From: Ophiura sarsii | Taxonomy: Eukaryota; Echinodermata; Ophiuroidea; Amphilepidida; Ophiuridae | DNA length: 64,000 nucleotides | Direction: 5' to 3' | Assembly: GCA_035610835.1 (NCBI GenBank) | Contig: CM069442.1 | Location: 29,961,798-30,025,797, forward strand | Shown: in pieces, positions 21,904-33,660 of the stretch | Position numbering within the stretch: position 1 is the stretch's first letter | Layout of the letters: every line of letters starts with the position of its first letter | Notes under the pieces: model-generated | Told to the model about the DNA's origin: nothing | What the model saw: the letters and a program-made list of their open reading frames with translations, nothing else | The model's database searches: none | Position numbers and translations under genes: made by a program

Positions 21904-22755
21904 GGGCGTGTTCACACTACAGCTTTTTCCTCAACCCGGGTCGAACCCGGATTGATCGATAATTCATTTTCTGTTCACACTAGAGCGCTATGTATGTCAA
22001 ACTCTGTTTGTTGCAAGTGTTGGCCGTGGTTTTTTTTAAAAAAATTAACTGGATATTTAAGCTTTATCTCAAACTGTTTTTAAGCTAAAAAGTTTATGAA
22101 ATACGTATGTAGGGATTCTGTACGCCGGTCTGAAACAAAATATCTGATGCAGAACATAACATGCAATCTATATTCTAAAACACTGGCAAATCAAAAGACA
22201 GATTTGGGTTCCAGACTTGTTGTATCTGTGAATTTTTTCTTGTGTGCTTTGATTTTATTTTGACATTGCTAAATGTTGTTCAATGTTACGGTGAAAACCC
22301 ATTGCCTCCATGTGGCGTGATATATTGGCGTAAATATCCTTATTGTGGATCATTGAGTTCAAACTAATTTGCACTGTCTCATCCGCCCAGAGTTCCATCA
22401 TGGCTTCCGTTTCAATTTGACTCCATTTATTTGCCATTTTGACAAATTTGATAAAGATTTCAACCAGAACCAAAGGCAGACGAGAGCGTGCGAAGTAAAG
22501 CTGACAACTGACGTAAACAACTACGGTCAGAGGTTAGCAGTCAGGTTTGCAACCCGGGTCGAACAGCGATTTCTGTTCACACTACAGTCGACCCGGGTTG
22601 AACCCGGGTTCTACCCTTCACTTTCGCAGGGTTGTAATTTTCGACCCGGGTCGGTTTTTTGAGCCTATTTTTCTGTTCACACTAGACTTCAACCCGGGTT
22701 CGACCCGGGTCCGACCCGGGTCGTGGAGAAAACTAGCTATAGTGTGAACACGCCC
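21904..22755. mobile_element. PIF/Harbinger-like element, 852 bp, TAA duplication, with Myb/SANT relic
   Basis: Ends GGGCGTGTTCACACTA and TAGTGTGAACACGCCC, flanked by TAA at 21901-21903 and 22756-22758. The subterminal regions carry clusters of CAACCCGGGTTCGACCCGGG-type palindromes, denser at the right end (about 22548-22730) than the left (21935-21955), a plausible protein-binding array. It contains the Myb/SANT-like frame at 22255-22473, the accessory protein class of Harbinger transposons; no DDE transposase frame is present. Confidence 0.88.
22255..22473 (-). CDS. Truncated Myb/SANT-like DNA-binding protein of a Harbinger element
   Basis: 72 codons; the more likely start is the internal Met at 22437, giving M-A-N-K-W. 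The protein has the Myb/SANT-like pattern: a first Trp (K-W-S-Q-I-E-T-E-A), a second in L-W-A-D-E-T-V-Q, then N-K-D-I-Y-A-N-I-S and a G-F-H-R segment. In family members the third helix usually carries R-T-W-E-Q-C; here it reads R-N-I-E-Q-H, so the third Trp is lost and the frame stops soon after. Known Harbinger elements encode a Myb-like protein that brings transposase to DNA; here only the relic remains. Recognition rests on pattern memory. Confidence 0.65.
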   Translation of the reverse strand: MVLVEIFIKFVKMANKWSQIETEAMMELWADETVQISLNSMIHNKDIYANISRHMEAMGFHRNIEQHLAMSK

Positions 22756-22759
22756 TAAG

Positions 22760-22985
22760 GTACATCGTCTGCAGACAACAGCTCAAATATTTCATAAGAT
22801 GTTGAAAAAATGTCAAAATTATTGATTTCCATCACCATGTCTGGAATCAACATGAGAAATGCATTAAAATAAGTACAAACATGCCTCGTATTGGTTCAGT
22901 AATACTTGGGATAAGACTTTGAAAGTTGGGAAAGATTTCTGAAAAATCTGTTTTGTATATTATGGTAAAATAAATAGCCGATTGG
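22760..22985 (-). mobile_element. MITE family A, partial inverted copy
   Basis: Minus-strand relative to 3071-3318: CGTCTGCAGACAACAG at the left, then ATTGGTTCAGTAATACTTGG and AAATCTGTTTTGTATA. Abuts the Harbinger element; the outer right end is degraded. Confidence 0.7.
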
Positions 22986-23260
22986 AAAGCTTTAAGAAAG
23001 TCTGCATGATACTTTTGAAAAAAGTTTCCCCCTTCCTGTGGGAGGATTATACACCACTTACGGATATTATTTTACCATGTTTGGAAGGGCTAAAAGTTAA
23101 TTGTACTACCATCATCAAGCAATAGCGTTAAGCATGTTAAGGGTTGCCAATGCCAACACGTAATTGGTTTTTTTTGTATTCAGGCAACAAAAAACACCCT
23201 GTTCTACGGGCAAACAAACTTTTCAGGTAGGGATGGTCGGTCGGGCGTGGAAGGGGGTGC
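22986..23260. other. Intergenic, dispersed repeat piece
   Basis: CGGGCAAACAAACTTTTCAG at about 23206 and the following GGTCGGTCGGG belong to the repeat also seen at 1135 and 18160. The 8-bp hAT target duplication is 23253-23260. Confidence 0.5.
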
Positions 23261-24158
23261 CAGTAGCGTGCGCACAGGGGGGGGGGGGCCTACTATTGAC
23301 ATATTCGGGGGAAACTTACTGTCAGTCGGGGGAAACTACTGCCAGTCGGGGCTGGACCGTCGCTAGAGGGTTTTTGTGTGGGGAGGAGTGTAATCTAAGG
23401 GCCAAAGTTTACCGCTTTGTAATTGTCGGATTCCGCGTTTTTCCGCTTTGTAAATTTTGCATTTTTCTGTGATGTAATTTTCCCCAAGAAAGCTTAAAAT
23501 GTACGATCTATAAAACCAAAATTAACACACTTTACAGAAAAACACATCATTTTTATTGTTTGTTTTGTTTTATTACGTATTGTTTTTTAATATTTATATT
23601 GTTTTATTCAAGACTATTTATGAATTGTGTGTTTTGGACATTTTTTGTGCATTTTTTTTCTTCTTTTCATCAAATTGTCGTTTTCCGCGTTTAACCTCAA
23701 TTCCGCGATTTTCGCGGAAATTCCGCAACGCGGAAAACTTTGGCCCTTAGTGTAATCCAAATCAACAAATAGTGGGCAAATTTGTATTATGTAGTCGACA
23801 AATTTATGCACCAGGTTGGTAAAAAAAGGAAATGTTATAGAGAAAACTGATGAAAACTTTCAAAATTGTCCATTAGTTGTTGACTGTGCTTTCTTTTTGA
23901 CTGCGATTTTGTGACTGCACGATTTTTTTTTACTTTGCAATTGTTTTTTTTGACCGTGCAAATTTTGTTAAACCTACCCCCCCACACTAATGTGAAATTC
24001 ACAAGGTTGGGGCTACCTTTTACTATTTTTTGGGTACATCGGGGGAATTGAGAAGAATCTGAGTCGGGGGAATTTCATTTATGGCCAGGTGCCCCCCCCC
24101 CCCCCCCCCACTCACTATATCCTGCGCACGCCACTAGGGTTGATGTGCGCACGCCACT
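23261..24158. mobile_element. Non-autonomous hAT element, 898 bp, 8-bp duplication, hosting another hAT
   Basis: CAGTAGCGTGCGCAC at the left and GTGCGCACGCCACT at the right, flanked by GGGGGTGC at 23253-23260 and 24159-24166. The right terminus is duplicated: an earlier CTGCGCACGCCACT ends at 24135. G and C runs lie just inside both ends. A second hAT-type element is inserted at 23396-23749. Confidence 0.88.
23396..23749. mobile_element. Nested hAT-type MITE, 354 bp, GTGTAATC duplication
   Basis: TAAGGGCCAAAGTTTACCGC at the left and AACTTTGGCCCTTA at the right, flanked by GTGTAATC at 23388-23395 and 23750-23757. Several TCCGCG/CGCGGA blocks lie inside the right end. No coding. Confidence 0.9.
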
Positions 24159-24166
24159 GGGGGTGC

Positions 24167-25961
24167 TGATGTGTCCCCCAAACCAGCCAGCGCAAACAAA
24201 ATTGAGCTCGAAAACAGACGGTGCACTATGTCGTGAAGTTATTTTTGTTAATTTTCAGCATTTTGCACAACATTTAAAAAATAAAAAAAATAAAAAAATG
24301 TTTGCCAAATTCATCGGTCAGGCCGATAGAAATGATTTTTTACGAGGCCTCATGGTCATCTAACATACTAGCGTGGGTGGCACTGTCCCGAGGAAGGGGT
24401 GGGGTGGTAGAGTAGACAATTACACTGAAAGCATGCGTGACAACAACAAAATAAGGGTCTTTTTAAGACGGGGTGCAGTTACGAGTGTAACACGTTTGGG
24501 TCTAAAGGGGTTTAAAATTGTTTTATATTTTCGCCTGGTATGCTTTTTTGTTTTTTAATCTGAGGCCGGGGGGGGGGGGGGGGGGGCTTGAGCCCCCAAA
24601 TCCAAACATTTACCAAGGCACACACTCTAGAATCTAAAAGCTGTCAAACTTGCCACATTTTTCAACTTTAGCCATTTTCAACTCAAATTGGGACAAAATA
24701 TTGGCAACACTACTCCAGACACCAAATCCAGTCATGATCCAGGTGTGTAAAGGATTTGTTAAAATATGCGGAATATTTTCGTGCAAAACCAGTTGTCTGT
24801 GGCCACTGTAAGTGGTGAATGATTGAAATGTAGAGGAAATGAAGGCTGGCATTTCATAAATAAAGTGTGGATTTGATAAAGGGTGAGTCAAAATTTAAAA
24901 CTTTGCAAATATTTTTAAGAAATCAGATGAGATTATAATTAGCAGTCTTCGCTTCCATCTTGGTTCTTGCTCTCATTTCTACAGCCAGCATATGTTAGTT
25001 TTTGTTTTGCTTTGCTCCAGAGTCTGTTCCCATTCAGACAAAGGCATGTGTCTGAACTGTTCAATAGCGACACCGCTGGGAGGGGAGGGGGGTCTTTCAG
25101 TCACTCTCCTTGCCCCTCCCCCCTCAAGTCCAAGCCCCACTCCCATTTTGTCTTCCAAATAATCGCAAATGTTGACTTTTAATGTCAAAATTACCTGAAT
25201 TAATCTTCACATTGGTCTGGAATGTAACATTTAACATTTAAGCTAAATTCAGGCAATCTTAACATAAAAAGCTGAATTTGTTGCGTGCGTGCATAGCAGC
25301 CATCGACCCTGTTAACAAACAAACAATCAAAACCAAACCAAGAGTTGCAGGGACAAAAGATATCACTTCAATTTCAATACATAAAATAGGTCAGGAGGAT
25401 ACTAAAATCTTTGTACAGCGTGTCCCAAAAAACTAGGTTTACATGAAATCAAGACCACATGAAAGACCACATAGACTTACATTTTGCCAAATTATCAACT
25501 TGCCAATTTTGGACCCTTTTTTTTTTGGGGGGGGGGACATGCTGTACAGGCACAATTCAAAAAGGTTATAACCTCTCCTCAACATATCTATACATAACCA
25601 CATGGAAAAATTTGAAATGCAACTTATATTTATTCATGCAGGAATGCTGAATATAAATTGTATGTAAGCATATAGACAATGCAGGAAATATGTTTATCCA
25701 GTTATTTTTAGGCCATATTTTCTAAAAAAAAGAAAAGAAAAAAGGACAAATGGGTTCGTCGGGCCCGTAGACAGGTATTTTGTGTGTGGCCTAATAATTA
25801 GGTTTCAATTTCTATAATCCTTAGGACCTATTTCTAACATCCTTGCCCTTTCACAAACAGTAAAAGTTTCAAATGTCAATCTACATACTCTAACCAATAT
25901 CTTATGCAAGGATTAGAAATTGTCTTTTGAGAAAAAACAAATTCTTTCATTTTATTAATCG
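24167..25961. other. Intergenic, no supported gene
   Basis: A G run at about 24567-24587. An 85-codon minus frame at 24634-24891 is unrecognised and next to a GGGTGAGTCAAAA mariner-like end (24880), so probably repeat. Near 25419 is a single TACAGCGTGTCCCAAAAAAC end (see 33816). Confidence 0.45.
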
Positions 25962-26188
25962 TAACCGTTTCCACACGGCTATTAGTTTTCCCATACAAAA
26001 CAGATTTCCAGAAACCATTTTCCATTTCTATTACAAGGATTACTGAACCAATACCAGTACTTATTTCAATGCATATTCCATGGTGATTCCAAATATGGTA
26101 ATGAATTTCAATAATTTTGACATTTTTGAAACATTTTGAGAAATTTTGAAATGTCGTCTGCAGACGCCTGCCACATGGAAAGTATTAA
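25962..26188. mobile_element. MITE family A, copy
   Basis: CCGTTTCCACACGGCTATTA at the left, CCACATGGAAAGTATTAA at the right; same internal order as 3071-3318. Confidence 0.75.
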
Positions 26189-26433
26189 GTGTTTTGTTTA
26201 TATTTAGGATTGCTGGTCATCCTATAACAATAATATCACCATTATGGGTCAAAACAACCCCAAGCGAGGTTGATTCCAAATGACCCCGGAAAATGACCCA
26301 TTTGATTTTAGTGTGTAGCACAGTTGCAATGTGTGATCGATATCCCCAGCGGTCATCCAGGCCATGCAATGCCATACTCAGCATTTTGTCTCTGGTGGCC
26401 GCAATGATGAGAATCACGTGGTGGGCAAACCTG

Positions 26434-26895
26434 CAGTGGTGTAACCAGCAAGGGGGAGGCTCCGGGCCCCCCTTCCCCCCCCCCCCCCCCCCCCCCTTGG
26501 AAAATAATGACGTCGTGTCGTTTGAGATTGGCACTGTCGGTTCATTTGACGAAAGGAATCATGGAATTATGATACGCGCGCATATGCCTTCCCAAAATGA
26601 AATATTCTACCAAATGTAGCTCAATCGTGCAAAAAATACCTGTTAAGTCGAAAATGTTCGCGCGTTACACGCGCATCTCTTGACTCAAAATAGCTTGTCG
26701 GTTCATTTACATTCCTTACCCCCCAATATGAATTACCTAGCTACGCCACTGGGGAACATCCCCTCAGACACCTCCCTGTCCGCTCAAGCGCAGATGGTGC
26801 CGCTGGTGCGGCACTTGGATTGTCTTAGGAGCCCCCCATTTCAAGTCACTGCCCCTTCTTGCCCCCCCAAATGAAAAAGTCTAGTTACGCCACTG
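26434..26895. mobile_element. Non-autonomous hAT element, 462 bp, perfect 8-bp duplication
   Basis: CAGTGGTGTAACCAG at the left, CTAGTTACGCCACTG at the right, flanked by CAAACCTG at 26426-26433 and 26896-26903. A second right-type terminus (CTAGCTACGCCACTG) lies internally at about 26738-26752, so the copy may be a fusion of two. A C run sits inside the left end. Confidence 0.93.
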
Positions 26896-26903
26896 CAAAC
26901 CTG

Positions 26904-27564
26904 CCCCGAGAACGTACTATCCCTGGTCTCCCCTAAAAACTTCATAACCAAATAATTCTGTGTAGGTGCAACAATTACATTCTTAAAATGGTTTCAACTA
27001 TGTGTAATGAAATCGTAATGTACACATAATTCTCGGTGGTCTGAAAGTAGATAGTTTGATGAAATCTAAAAAGCTTTTCTTATCCGATATTTATGCATAC
27101 TTGTAGTGATCGAAATCTAAAAAGCTTTTTAGGATCCAATATTTATACTTGTAGTGATAGTGATGGTGTACATTTTTAAAGGGGGTGTTAGTAAGATCAC
27201 AACATGAGTATCTATTACAAGAATGTGCATTAGGGTTTAACAGGTGTCGCTTTTTGGAGGGGAAATTGCTGATCCATGCCCGGGGAGGGGCACTCAACTT
27301 ATTTTTGGTTAGGGGTGTGCCATAGGGTCTCAAAGACGGGGCTTTGGAGCAGATTTTTGACGAAAAAAACGGTCTTTAAAGAACTGATTTTCTCAAAAAG
27401 TAGAGTCTTAAGAACTGGTTTTTTTTCTCCAATTTGTTTAGTAAGAACACCAAATGTTCGAAAAATTGGGGTTTAAGAACGCAAATTTGTCAAATATTTG
27501 AGGCTTTGGAATGCATATTTTCACGATTGTTGAATTTAAAATAAAATAGAGGTCTTTAGGGGGG
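26904..27564. repeat. Intergenic with a GGGGCACTCAACTT repeat copy
   Basis: From about 27280 the sequence follows the order of 2745-3070 (GGGGCACTCAACTT, GGGGTGTGCCATAGGGTCTC, TTAAGAACTGG, AAAAATTGGGGTTTAAGAAC). Upstream of this no gene is seen. Confidence 0.65.
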
Positions 27565-28594
27565 ACACAAGGAAAGTTTTTGATTTGATTTTTTGAATTT
27601 TGTGAGTGCTGTAATTATTGCACTATTATTAATCAAATGCATATAAAAGTCAATTTTGACAAAAAAAGTTATGTTTTTGAGAAAATCACAAAATTCACTT
27701 TCTTGACCCAAATTCTTTTGAACAAAGCTAAGGCCCCAAAAATAAATGGTTTGCTTGTCCATAGATGCCCCCCAAAAAGTTGGGACGGTTGGTCTGATTT
27801 TTTCCCCCCCCTTTTTTTCTTCTTCTTCAAATCCTGTATCAATATGAACACTACATGTAGGCAATGCGACCGTTACACGGTTCAACCGTGTAACGCACAT
27901 ATAACCCGTGGCCCGTACGCAAAACACGGTACATGAAAAAACAAATTATATTTTATAATTTGAACTAACAATTTTTTTGATTTTGCCAAAATCTCTTGAT
28001 GTAAAGGCACATTTAGTGAGTGCTGTAATTATGGAACTACTAATCAAATGCATTTAAAAGTATTTTGGATGGGATTTGGGTCAGAGAATCCATTTGCGGC
28101 ATCAATTTTGACCAAAAATGTTGTTTTTTTGAGAAAATCACAACAAAAATTAATTTTGACCAAAATTATTTTTGAGTAAAAAATGCCCAAAATTGCTTGA
28201 TTTATACTATTTAGATACTATTCTAGGGACGATTTTCTAATTTTTTCTTCTAAAGCCGTATTTTTGAAATTCACTTTTTTGGCACTTTTTTTCAAAATTT
28301 CAAAAATACTGCTTTAGAAGAAAAAATGAGACAATCATCCCTAGATTAGTGACATAACATTAGAATCAAGCGATTTTGGGCATTTTTACTCAAAAATAAT
28401 GTTGTTAGCTTGTTCCAAAAAAGATTGGGTCAAAAAAGTGAATTTTGTGATTTTCTCAAAAATTGATGCCAAATTTGGATTCTCTTATCCATTTCCTTTC
28501 CAAAAATGTATAGTTTTGTATGCATTTGATTAATAGTTCAATAATTACAGCACGCACAAAAATCAAAAAATAAAATCAAAAACTTCCTTGAGGA
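27565..28594. mobile_element. 1-kb palindromic repeat
   Basis: AAGGAAAGTTTTTGATTT at the left mirrors AAATCAAAAACTTCCTTG at the right (28575-28591); GTGAGTGCTGTAATTATTG mirrors AATAATTACAGCACGCAC; and TTGAGAAAATCACAAAATTC (27677) mirrors GAATTTTGTGATTTTCTCAA (28439). A large, imperfect foldback repeat, interrupted near 27760-27930 by unrelated sequence. Confidence 0.75.
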
Positions 28595-29795
28595 CAAATT
28601 TCTTATTTTTAACCTAATTTTTAAGTGGATCGAGTTCAGAGAAACTACTTTGAGAGAAACTACCCGGAGTAGTGACCGAGGGGTCAGTGACCAGCAAATT
28701 GTACGGTTGAATTTGTAACACATGGCTATAATATCTAGACAGTTCTGTGTCTTTTTAATAAGTTTTGAGATCAATTTTTTTCTTCTTCAAGCTTCAAATT
28801 CCTTTTTTTCCTTCAAGTTTTCAGTTAATATATTTAATTTTCTAGCATTTTTTAGTTAAGTTATTTCTTCTTAGGTTCCAATCACTTGAGTTTGAAGCTA
28901 GTGTTTTATCAAATATTAAGTTATTTTAGGTTTTGATTGTAATTATTTGAGCACCGAGTTACATCATATCATTGAAAAATTGCTACATTTGTTTTGGTTT
29001 TTTGTGTCACTTTCAAGAGGAAAAAGAGAAAAAAAAGGGGAAAAAGCCCGACCAACCGGCCCAACCTGAAAGGCCCAACCGCCTGCCAGTATAAGGGTTT
29101 CTTTTTTTCGTCTAAACTATTTGTCTACATTGCCTAAAATAATAATTTAGACAGCTATATCTGTACTGGTTGGCCATAACAGGTGTTTCACATTCTTAAG
29201 ATAACACCTGGGTTTTGGAAACTACATACATATGGCTATATTAACAAAGTCATAAGCAACACAGGTGTCTAACATTCTATAATGTTAACACTTGGGAATT
29301 TCAAACAACATGGATATTTATTAACTTTTGACATAAGAAATCATAATTTATCAATGAATTGATTAGGACTACCTTTAACCAGGATTTTTTTTTTTTGGGG
29401 GGGGGGGGGGGGAGGGGCAGATTTGATCAAAAGTGGACCTTTTTCAAAAATGTGTACCTTTTTACCGGGAAGGGGGGGGGGGGGGGGGGGGGGGCGTAGA
29501 ATTTGACAAAAGTGGACCATTGTACCAAAAATCACCTTTCCAATAATATGTAAAACATTTTGAAGCAAACAAAAGCTTGCCTGCCAATGTGCGCACAAAT
29601 TGCCTGCCAAACAAAAGCTTGCTTGCCAGTATGCACGCGCATTCGAAGGAGTGTCCATTATTAATTATAAACCATACAATAAACGAAACCAGTCATCGGT
29701 AACAACAGCAGTCAAAGCAACAGTCAATGTGCGTTCCCCCCATGCTTGGAATGGAACCGGGCACTTAACATTGTTGATCAACAAGAGGTGACATA
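28595..29795. other. Intergenic, no gene; G runs
   Basis: G runs near 29397-29413 and 29471-29494 with TTTTTTTTT/CTTTTTACC context, typical of MITE ends, but I cannot pair them. A direct repeat of TTGCCTGCCAA near 29578-29605. Confidence 0.45.
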
Positions 29796-30208
29796 GAGCG
29801 TGTTTCTGCTGGGGAAGAAACCGCTAAAGTTTTCCCAGTAGAAACAGGCAGAACCTGGCAATAATCGGTATTTTTGGTAATCCCAAAACCTTCACAAACC
29901 AGGTTTGAAACCGGCAATAATCGACAATAATCGGTAATAAACCCAATAGAAACAGAAAGGCGATTCTTAGCGGTTTGCGCCGTGAACCGTGTCACGCTGG
30001 GTTATACACATTATTGTGAAGCAATCTTTTTCAGGTGCGGTGGCATTGTTTGTCATAACAACAGGTTAATAACGTGGCCCATTGACTAGGATCGATAAAC
30101 TTAGTGGTAACTTTTCGCGAGTAGAAACAGGGGATTAAAAACTGACCGATTGAAACTTAGCGTTTATTAGTGTTTACTTTTTGCAGTGCCCCAGCAGAAA
30201 CACGCTCA
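29796..30208. mobile_element. MITE, 413 bp, ATA borders
   Basis: GAGCGTGTTTCTGCTGGGG at the left, CCCCAGCAGAAACACGCTC at the right (perfect 19 bp), with ATA on each side. The interior repeats GGCAATAATCGGTA variants (29855-29940). No coding. Confidence 0.88.
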
Positions 30209-30948
30209 TAGTCTATTGGCGATTGAAAAATGAGCCTGGCTTTTTAGGGATTTATACACAGAACAAAGGTATAAGGTACCCACAGGAGCTGGTGCAGTCA
30301 TGAATCTTAATGGTCCAGTGAAACAATATTTGAAAATTCCCAGGAAAGAAAATATGCCAGACAATTTATTATTGCACAAAAATAGAATGATAAATTGGTA
30401 TTTTGTTTGATTTTCTTGTTTGATACTTTCTTTGATTTCAGCAGGCTGTTTAAGGACTTCTCAATGGAATATAAAAGTTCAAATTGTGATAACCCCATCA
30501 CCTATTTAATACTCAGGCTGTCATATTGTGCTCTGACAGCCTAAATACATCAACAACAACAAAATTCTGCCTTGAAAATGAAGAGTTCAGTGCAACCCAT
30601 GACAACCAGGCCACATAAAATTTTTAAAAAATCGATGGATTTTCAGACATCTCAGGTAGGGTCTCTGTCAGTAATTTCTCAATTTTTTTTGTAATTTTCA
30701 AAAAGAATTGGAAAAAAATAAAAAATGGATACAACAAATGGGCAGTCAGGTGTGCAAGTCTTATTGTTAACAGACGCATCAATTTCATATTTTTCGCCAC
30801 AAAAAGAAATCCATTTTCTATTTCTCCAAAATGTTGGTAATTTTAAAAAAAAATTAAAAAAAGAATACAACAAGTGCAATCAGGTGTGCAGTCTTATTGT
30901 GAACAGGCGCATCAATTTTATTTTTCACCACTTGAGAAGAGAGATTAG
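30209..30948. other. Intergenic; short tandem duplication
   Basis: Two related units at about 30725-30800 and 30850-30930 share AGGTGTGCA, GTCTTATTGT and GCGCATCAATTT. No gene. Confidence 0.5.
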
Positions 30949-31730
30949 GCCGTATTCTCGTACTTAAAACGGTTTTAGGTTAAAAGGCTGTGTCTAACTA
31001 ACTAAACTTGTGTCTTGATTAAATGTGAGTTTATCTTTTAAACAATGTGTTTAACAGAACCTGCTCTTAAACTCCGCAAATCTCTTCCCAGAGTGGCCGT
31101 GAGTTCACCGTATAAAGGTATTCAATTTATTGTGGCCCAAATGAGTAAGGGACGCACCATTTGATTTTCAGGGGGGGTAGGAAGTTGGGTTCGGGGGGGA
31201 TTTTTTTTTTTTGGCCGCCGTAAGGGGTGAATTTTATTTTTTTTGCAGCGCCAAAGGCGGCGAATTTTTTAAAAATAAATGTATCCATTCATATTGAATT
31301 GGGTGGAGGTAGAATTTTTTTTTTTTTACTCATCGGGGGGGGGGGGGGGGGAATTTTTTTGTTGTTGCCCGCACAGAGGGTGAATTATTTTTCTTCCAAA
31401 AACTTCCTACCCCCCCGCCCCCCTGAAAATCTAATGGTGCGTCCCTAACAATAGATATCGACCAAATTCCTCAAATGCATGTGTATTTTTTATGACTACA
31501 CGATCTGCACATCAGCTTGCACTGGGCACAGTTGAGTAATCATTCAAGGCGTACAATTGGTGCACAAGTTTAGTTACCCCCATACCCATGTTTAAAGTTT
31601 CAGCGAGTTAGACACGTGTTTAATTAGTTAAACAAATTTTGAGAATTGTGTTTAGTTAATCGATGGGTTTAGAGTCACTGTTAAATGCGAGTTGAGCTTT
31701 AAGACATGTTTAAATATGTACGAGAATACA
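30949..31730. mobile_element. MITE with GTATTCTCGTAC ends, hosting a nested element
   Basis: ATTA GGCCGTATTCTCGTACTT at the left, complement GTACGAGAATACAACCC ATTA at the right. The arms contain many TTTAGTTA/TTAACTAA-like half repeats. Split by the element at 31149-31445. Confidence 0.75.
31149..31445. mobile_element. PIF/Harbinger-type MITE, 297 bp, TAA duplication
   Basis: GGGACGCACCATTTGATTTT and complement AAAATCTAATGGTGCGTCCC, flanked by TAA at 31146-31148 and 31446-31448. G-rich interior with a G run near 31335-31350. Nested in the element at 30949-31730. Confidence 0.88.
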
Positions 31731-32777
31731 ACCCATTAAGTTTATTTGGCATATATGTAGTGTTTGATATGATTTTGCACAAGGGGTTTGTTTGCAAATT
31801 TCTATAATCTGCAAAGCAATTTATGGAGTAAAACACGGGGTAAAATGTTGGTCATTGGATAATAAAACATACTGTAGAGTGGACCCGTGGGTACTATTTC
31901 CAGCCTTATATATTACACATATCTTCACAATAATCCAATTTAGTATTGCAATAGAATTTATACATTTTTATTGTCATTTTATTGACATTTGTACTTTTGT
32001 CAAGTTTCAGTACACCGTTAAGTATCAAAAAGCGTGGCATTGTTTGGGACATTACACAACCTTTAAAAAGGTTATTACATGTAGGCCTACCAGTTTCAAT
32101 GAGGTTTTTATTCCATAATTTGTAATAATCAAGACTCGTAATCGTAACGGAATGACACTGATACAGAGATATGCTGTTGGCATGTGCCACATTGAACTTT
32201 GGTTCAGCTCATTTTCTAAACACATTCTTTGCCAGATTTTTTTTTAATTGTTGGAAATTGTTCACCAAATAAAATGCAAGACCTCGAGTGGGCGAAAGAC
32301 GGCCCCCCACTAGCATCAAGTCCCAGTAGCGTAGACAGAGGCCCCCCTAGACTCGATCATCCTGTCTTCCCAATTTTCCACACGGCCCCTGCGAGGGTGC
32401 TCATTAATGTGAAGACTGGAAAAAATACAGTTCTAAAAGTGTGCGCTGATAAATTTGTGAACAAATGAGCTTATTCACGCACCATCACGCCACAGAGCGC
32501 CGGTAGTTTCACGCGGCGTTGTACATCGCGTGACGCGATAGGGCGCACGATTTGCCTCCCCGTGGCGCAGCATGACGATCGTTCGATGCACTGCCTTTGA
32601 ATTGGACCAATCAGGTGGTATTTCTGTTGTTGTTGTGTACAAATGCGCATGCTCGGTACTGGTATTTGTTGTGGAATTCCACAACAAACAGCACACTTTT
32701 TGGGCGTACTATTTTCCCAGTCCCTATATTTGGTCCGCCATTTTTAAAGATGGCGGCCATATAGAGGGACGCGGGTA
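31731..32777. other. Intergenic up to the assembly gap
   Basis: No gene. At 32326 a CAGTAGCGTAGACAG string resembles a hAT end without a visible partner. The 32475-32600 stretch is GC-richer and rich in CACGC/GCGTG, possibly another repeat. Confidence 0.4.
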
Positions 32778-32877
32778 NNNNNNNNNNNNNNNNNNNNNNN
32801 NNNNNNNNNNNNNNNNNNNNNNNNNNNNNNNNNNNNNNNNNNNNNNNNNNNNNNNNNNNNNNNNNNNNNNNNNNNNN
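32778..32877. other. Assembly gap (100 N)
   Basis: Exactly 100 N, the conventional placeholder for a gap of unknown size. It stops just left of a tandem array, so the break was probably caused by that array. Confidence 0.97.
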
Positions 32878-32904
32878 AGCAAGGTAGCGCGCAACTGACA
32901 TAAA

Positions 32905-33660
32905 AATAGTAGTTTACTATCAGCAGTAGATAGCTGGTGAATTAGTGGTGTGCTATCAGCAGTAGATAGCTGATGAATTAGTGGTGTGCTATCAGCAGTA
33001 GATAGCTGATGAAGTAATTTACTATCAGCAGTAGATAGATGATGACGTAGTGATGTGCTATCAGCAGTATATAATTGATTTAGTGAATCATCAGTAGATA
33101 GCCGATGAAGTAATGTTCTATCAGCAGTAGACAGCAGAGTAGTGTACCAGTAGCAGAAGATAGTGGATGAAGTAGTGTGCTATCAGTAGTAGATAGCATG
33201 TGAAGTAGTGTGCTCTCAGCAGTAGATAACATGTGAAGTAGAGTGCTATCAGTAGTAGATAGTAGATGAGAAGTGTGCTATCAGCAGTAGATAGCATGTG
33301 AAGTAGTGTGCTCTCAGCAGTAGATAGCATGTGAAGTAGAGTGCTATCAGTAGTAGATAGCAGATGAAGTAGTGTGCTCTCAGCAGTAGATAGCATGTGA
33401 AGTAGTGTGCTCTCAGCAGTAGATAACATGTGAAGTAGAGTGCTATCAGTAGTAGATAGCAGATGAAGTAGCGCACTATCAGCAGTAGATAGCATGTGAA
33501 GTAGTGTGCTCTCAGCAGTAGATAGCATGTGAAGTAGAGTGCTATCAGTAGTAGATAGCAGATGAAGTAGCGCACTATCAGCAGTAGATAGCATGTGAAG
33601 TAGTGTGCTCTCAGCAGTAGATAACAGATAAAGTAGCGAACTATCAGCAGTACGTGGATT
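32905..33660 (-). repeat. 33-bp satellite array, left arm
   Basis: Tandem 33-bp units on the form GCTATCAGCAGTAGATAGC plus GATGAAGTAGTGT. The reverse complement of this unit makes the array at 53325-54215. Each unit carries an imperfect hairpin (GCTATC/GATAGC). The unit length is a multiple of three, which keeps long frames open with an 11-residue period (S-T-A-D-S-T-L-L-H-L-L); this is not evidence for a protein. Confidence 0.92.

Noticed and set aside
24634..24891. 85-codon minus-strand frame as a transposase remnant
   Set aside because: It lies beside a mariner-like end but has no DDE/D motif or recognisable helix-turn-helix.
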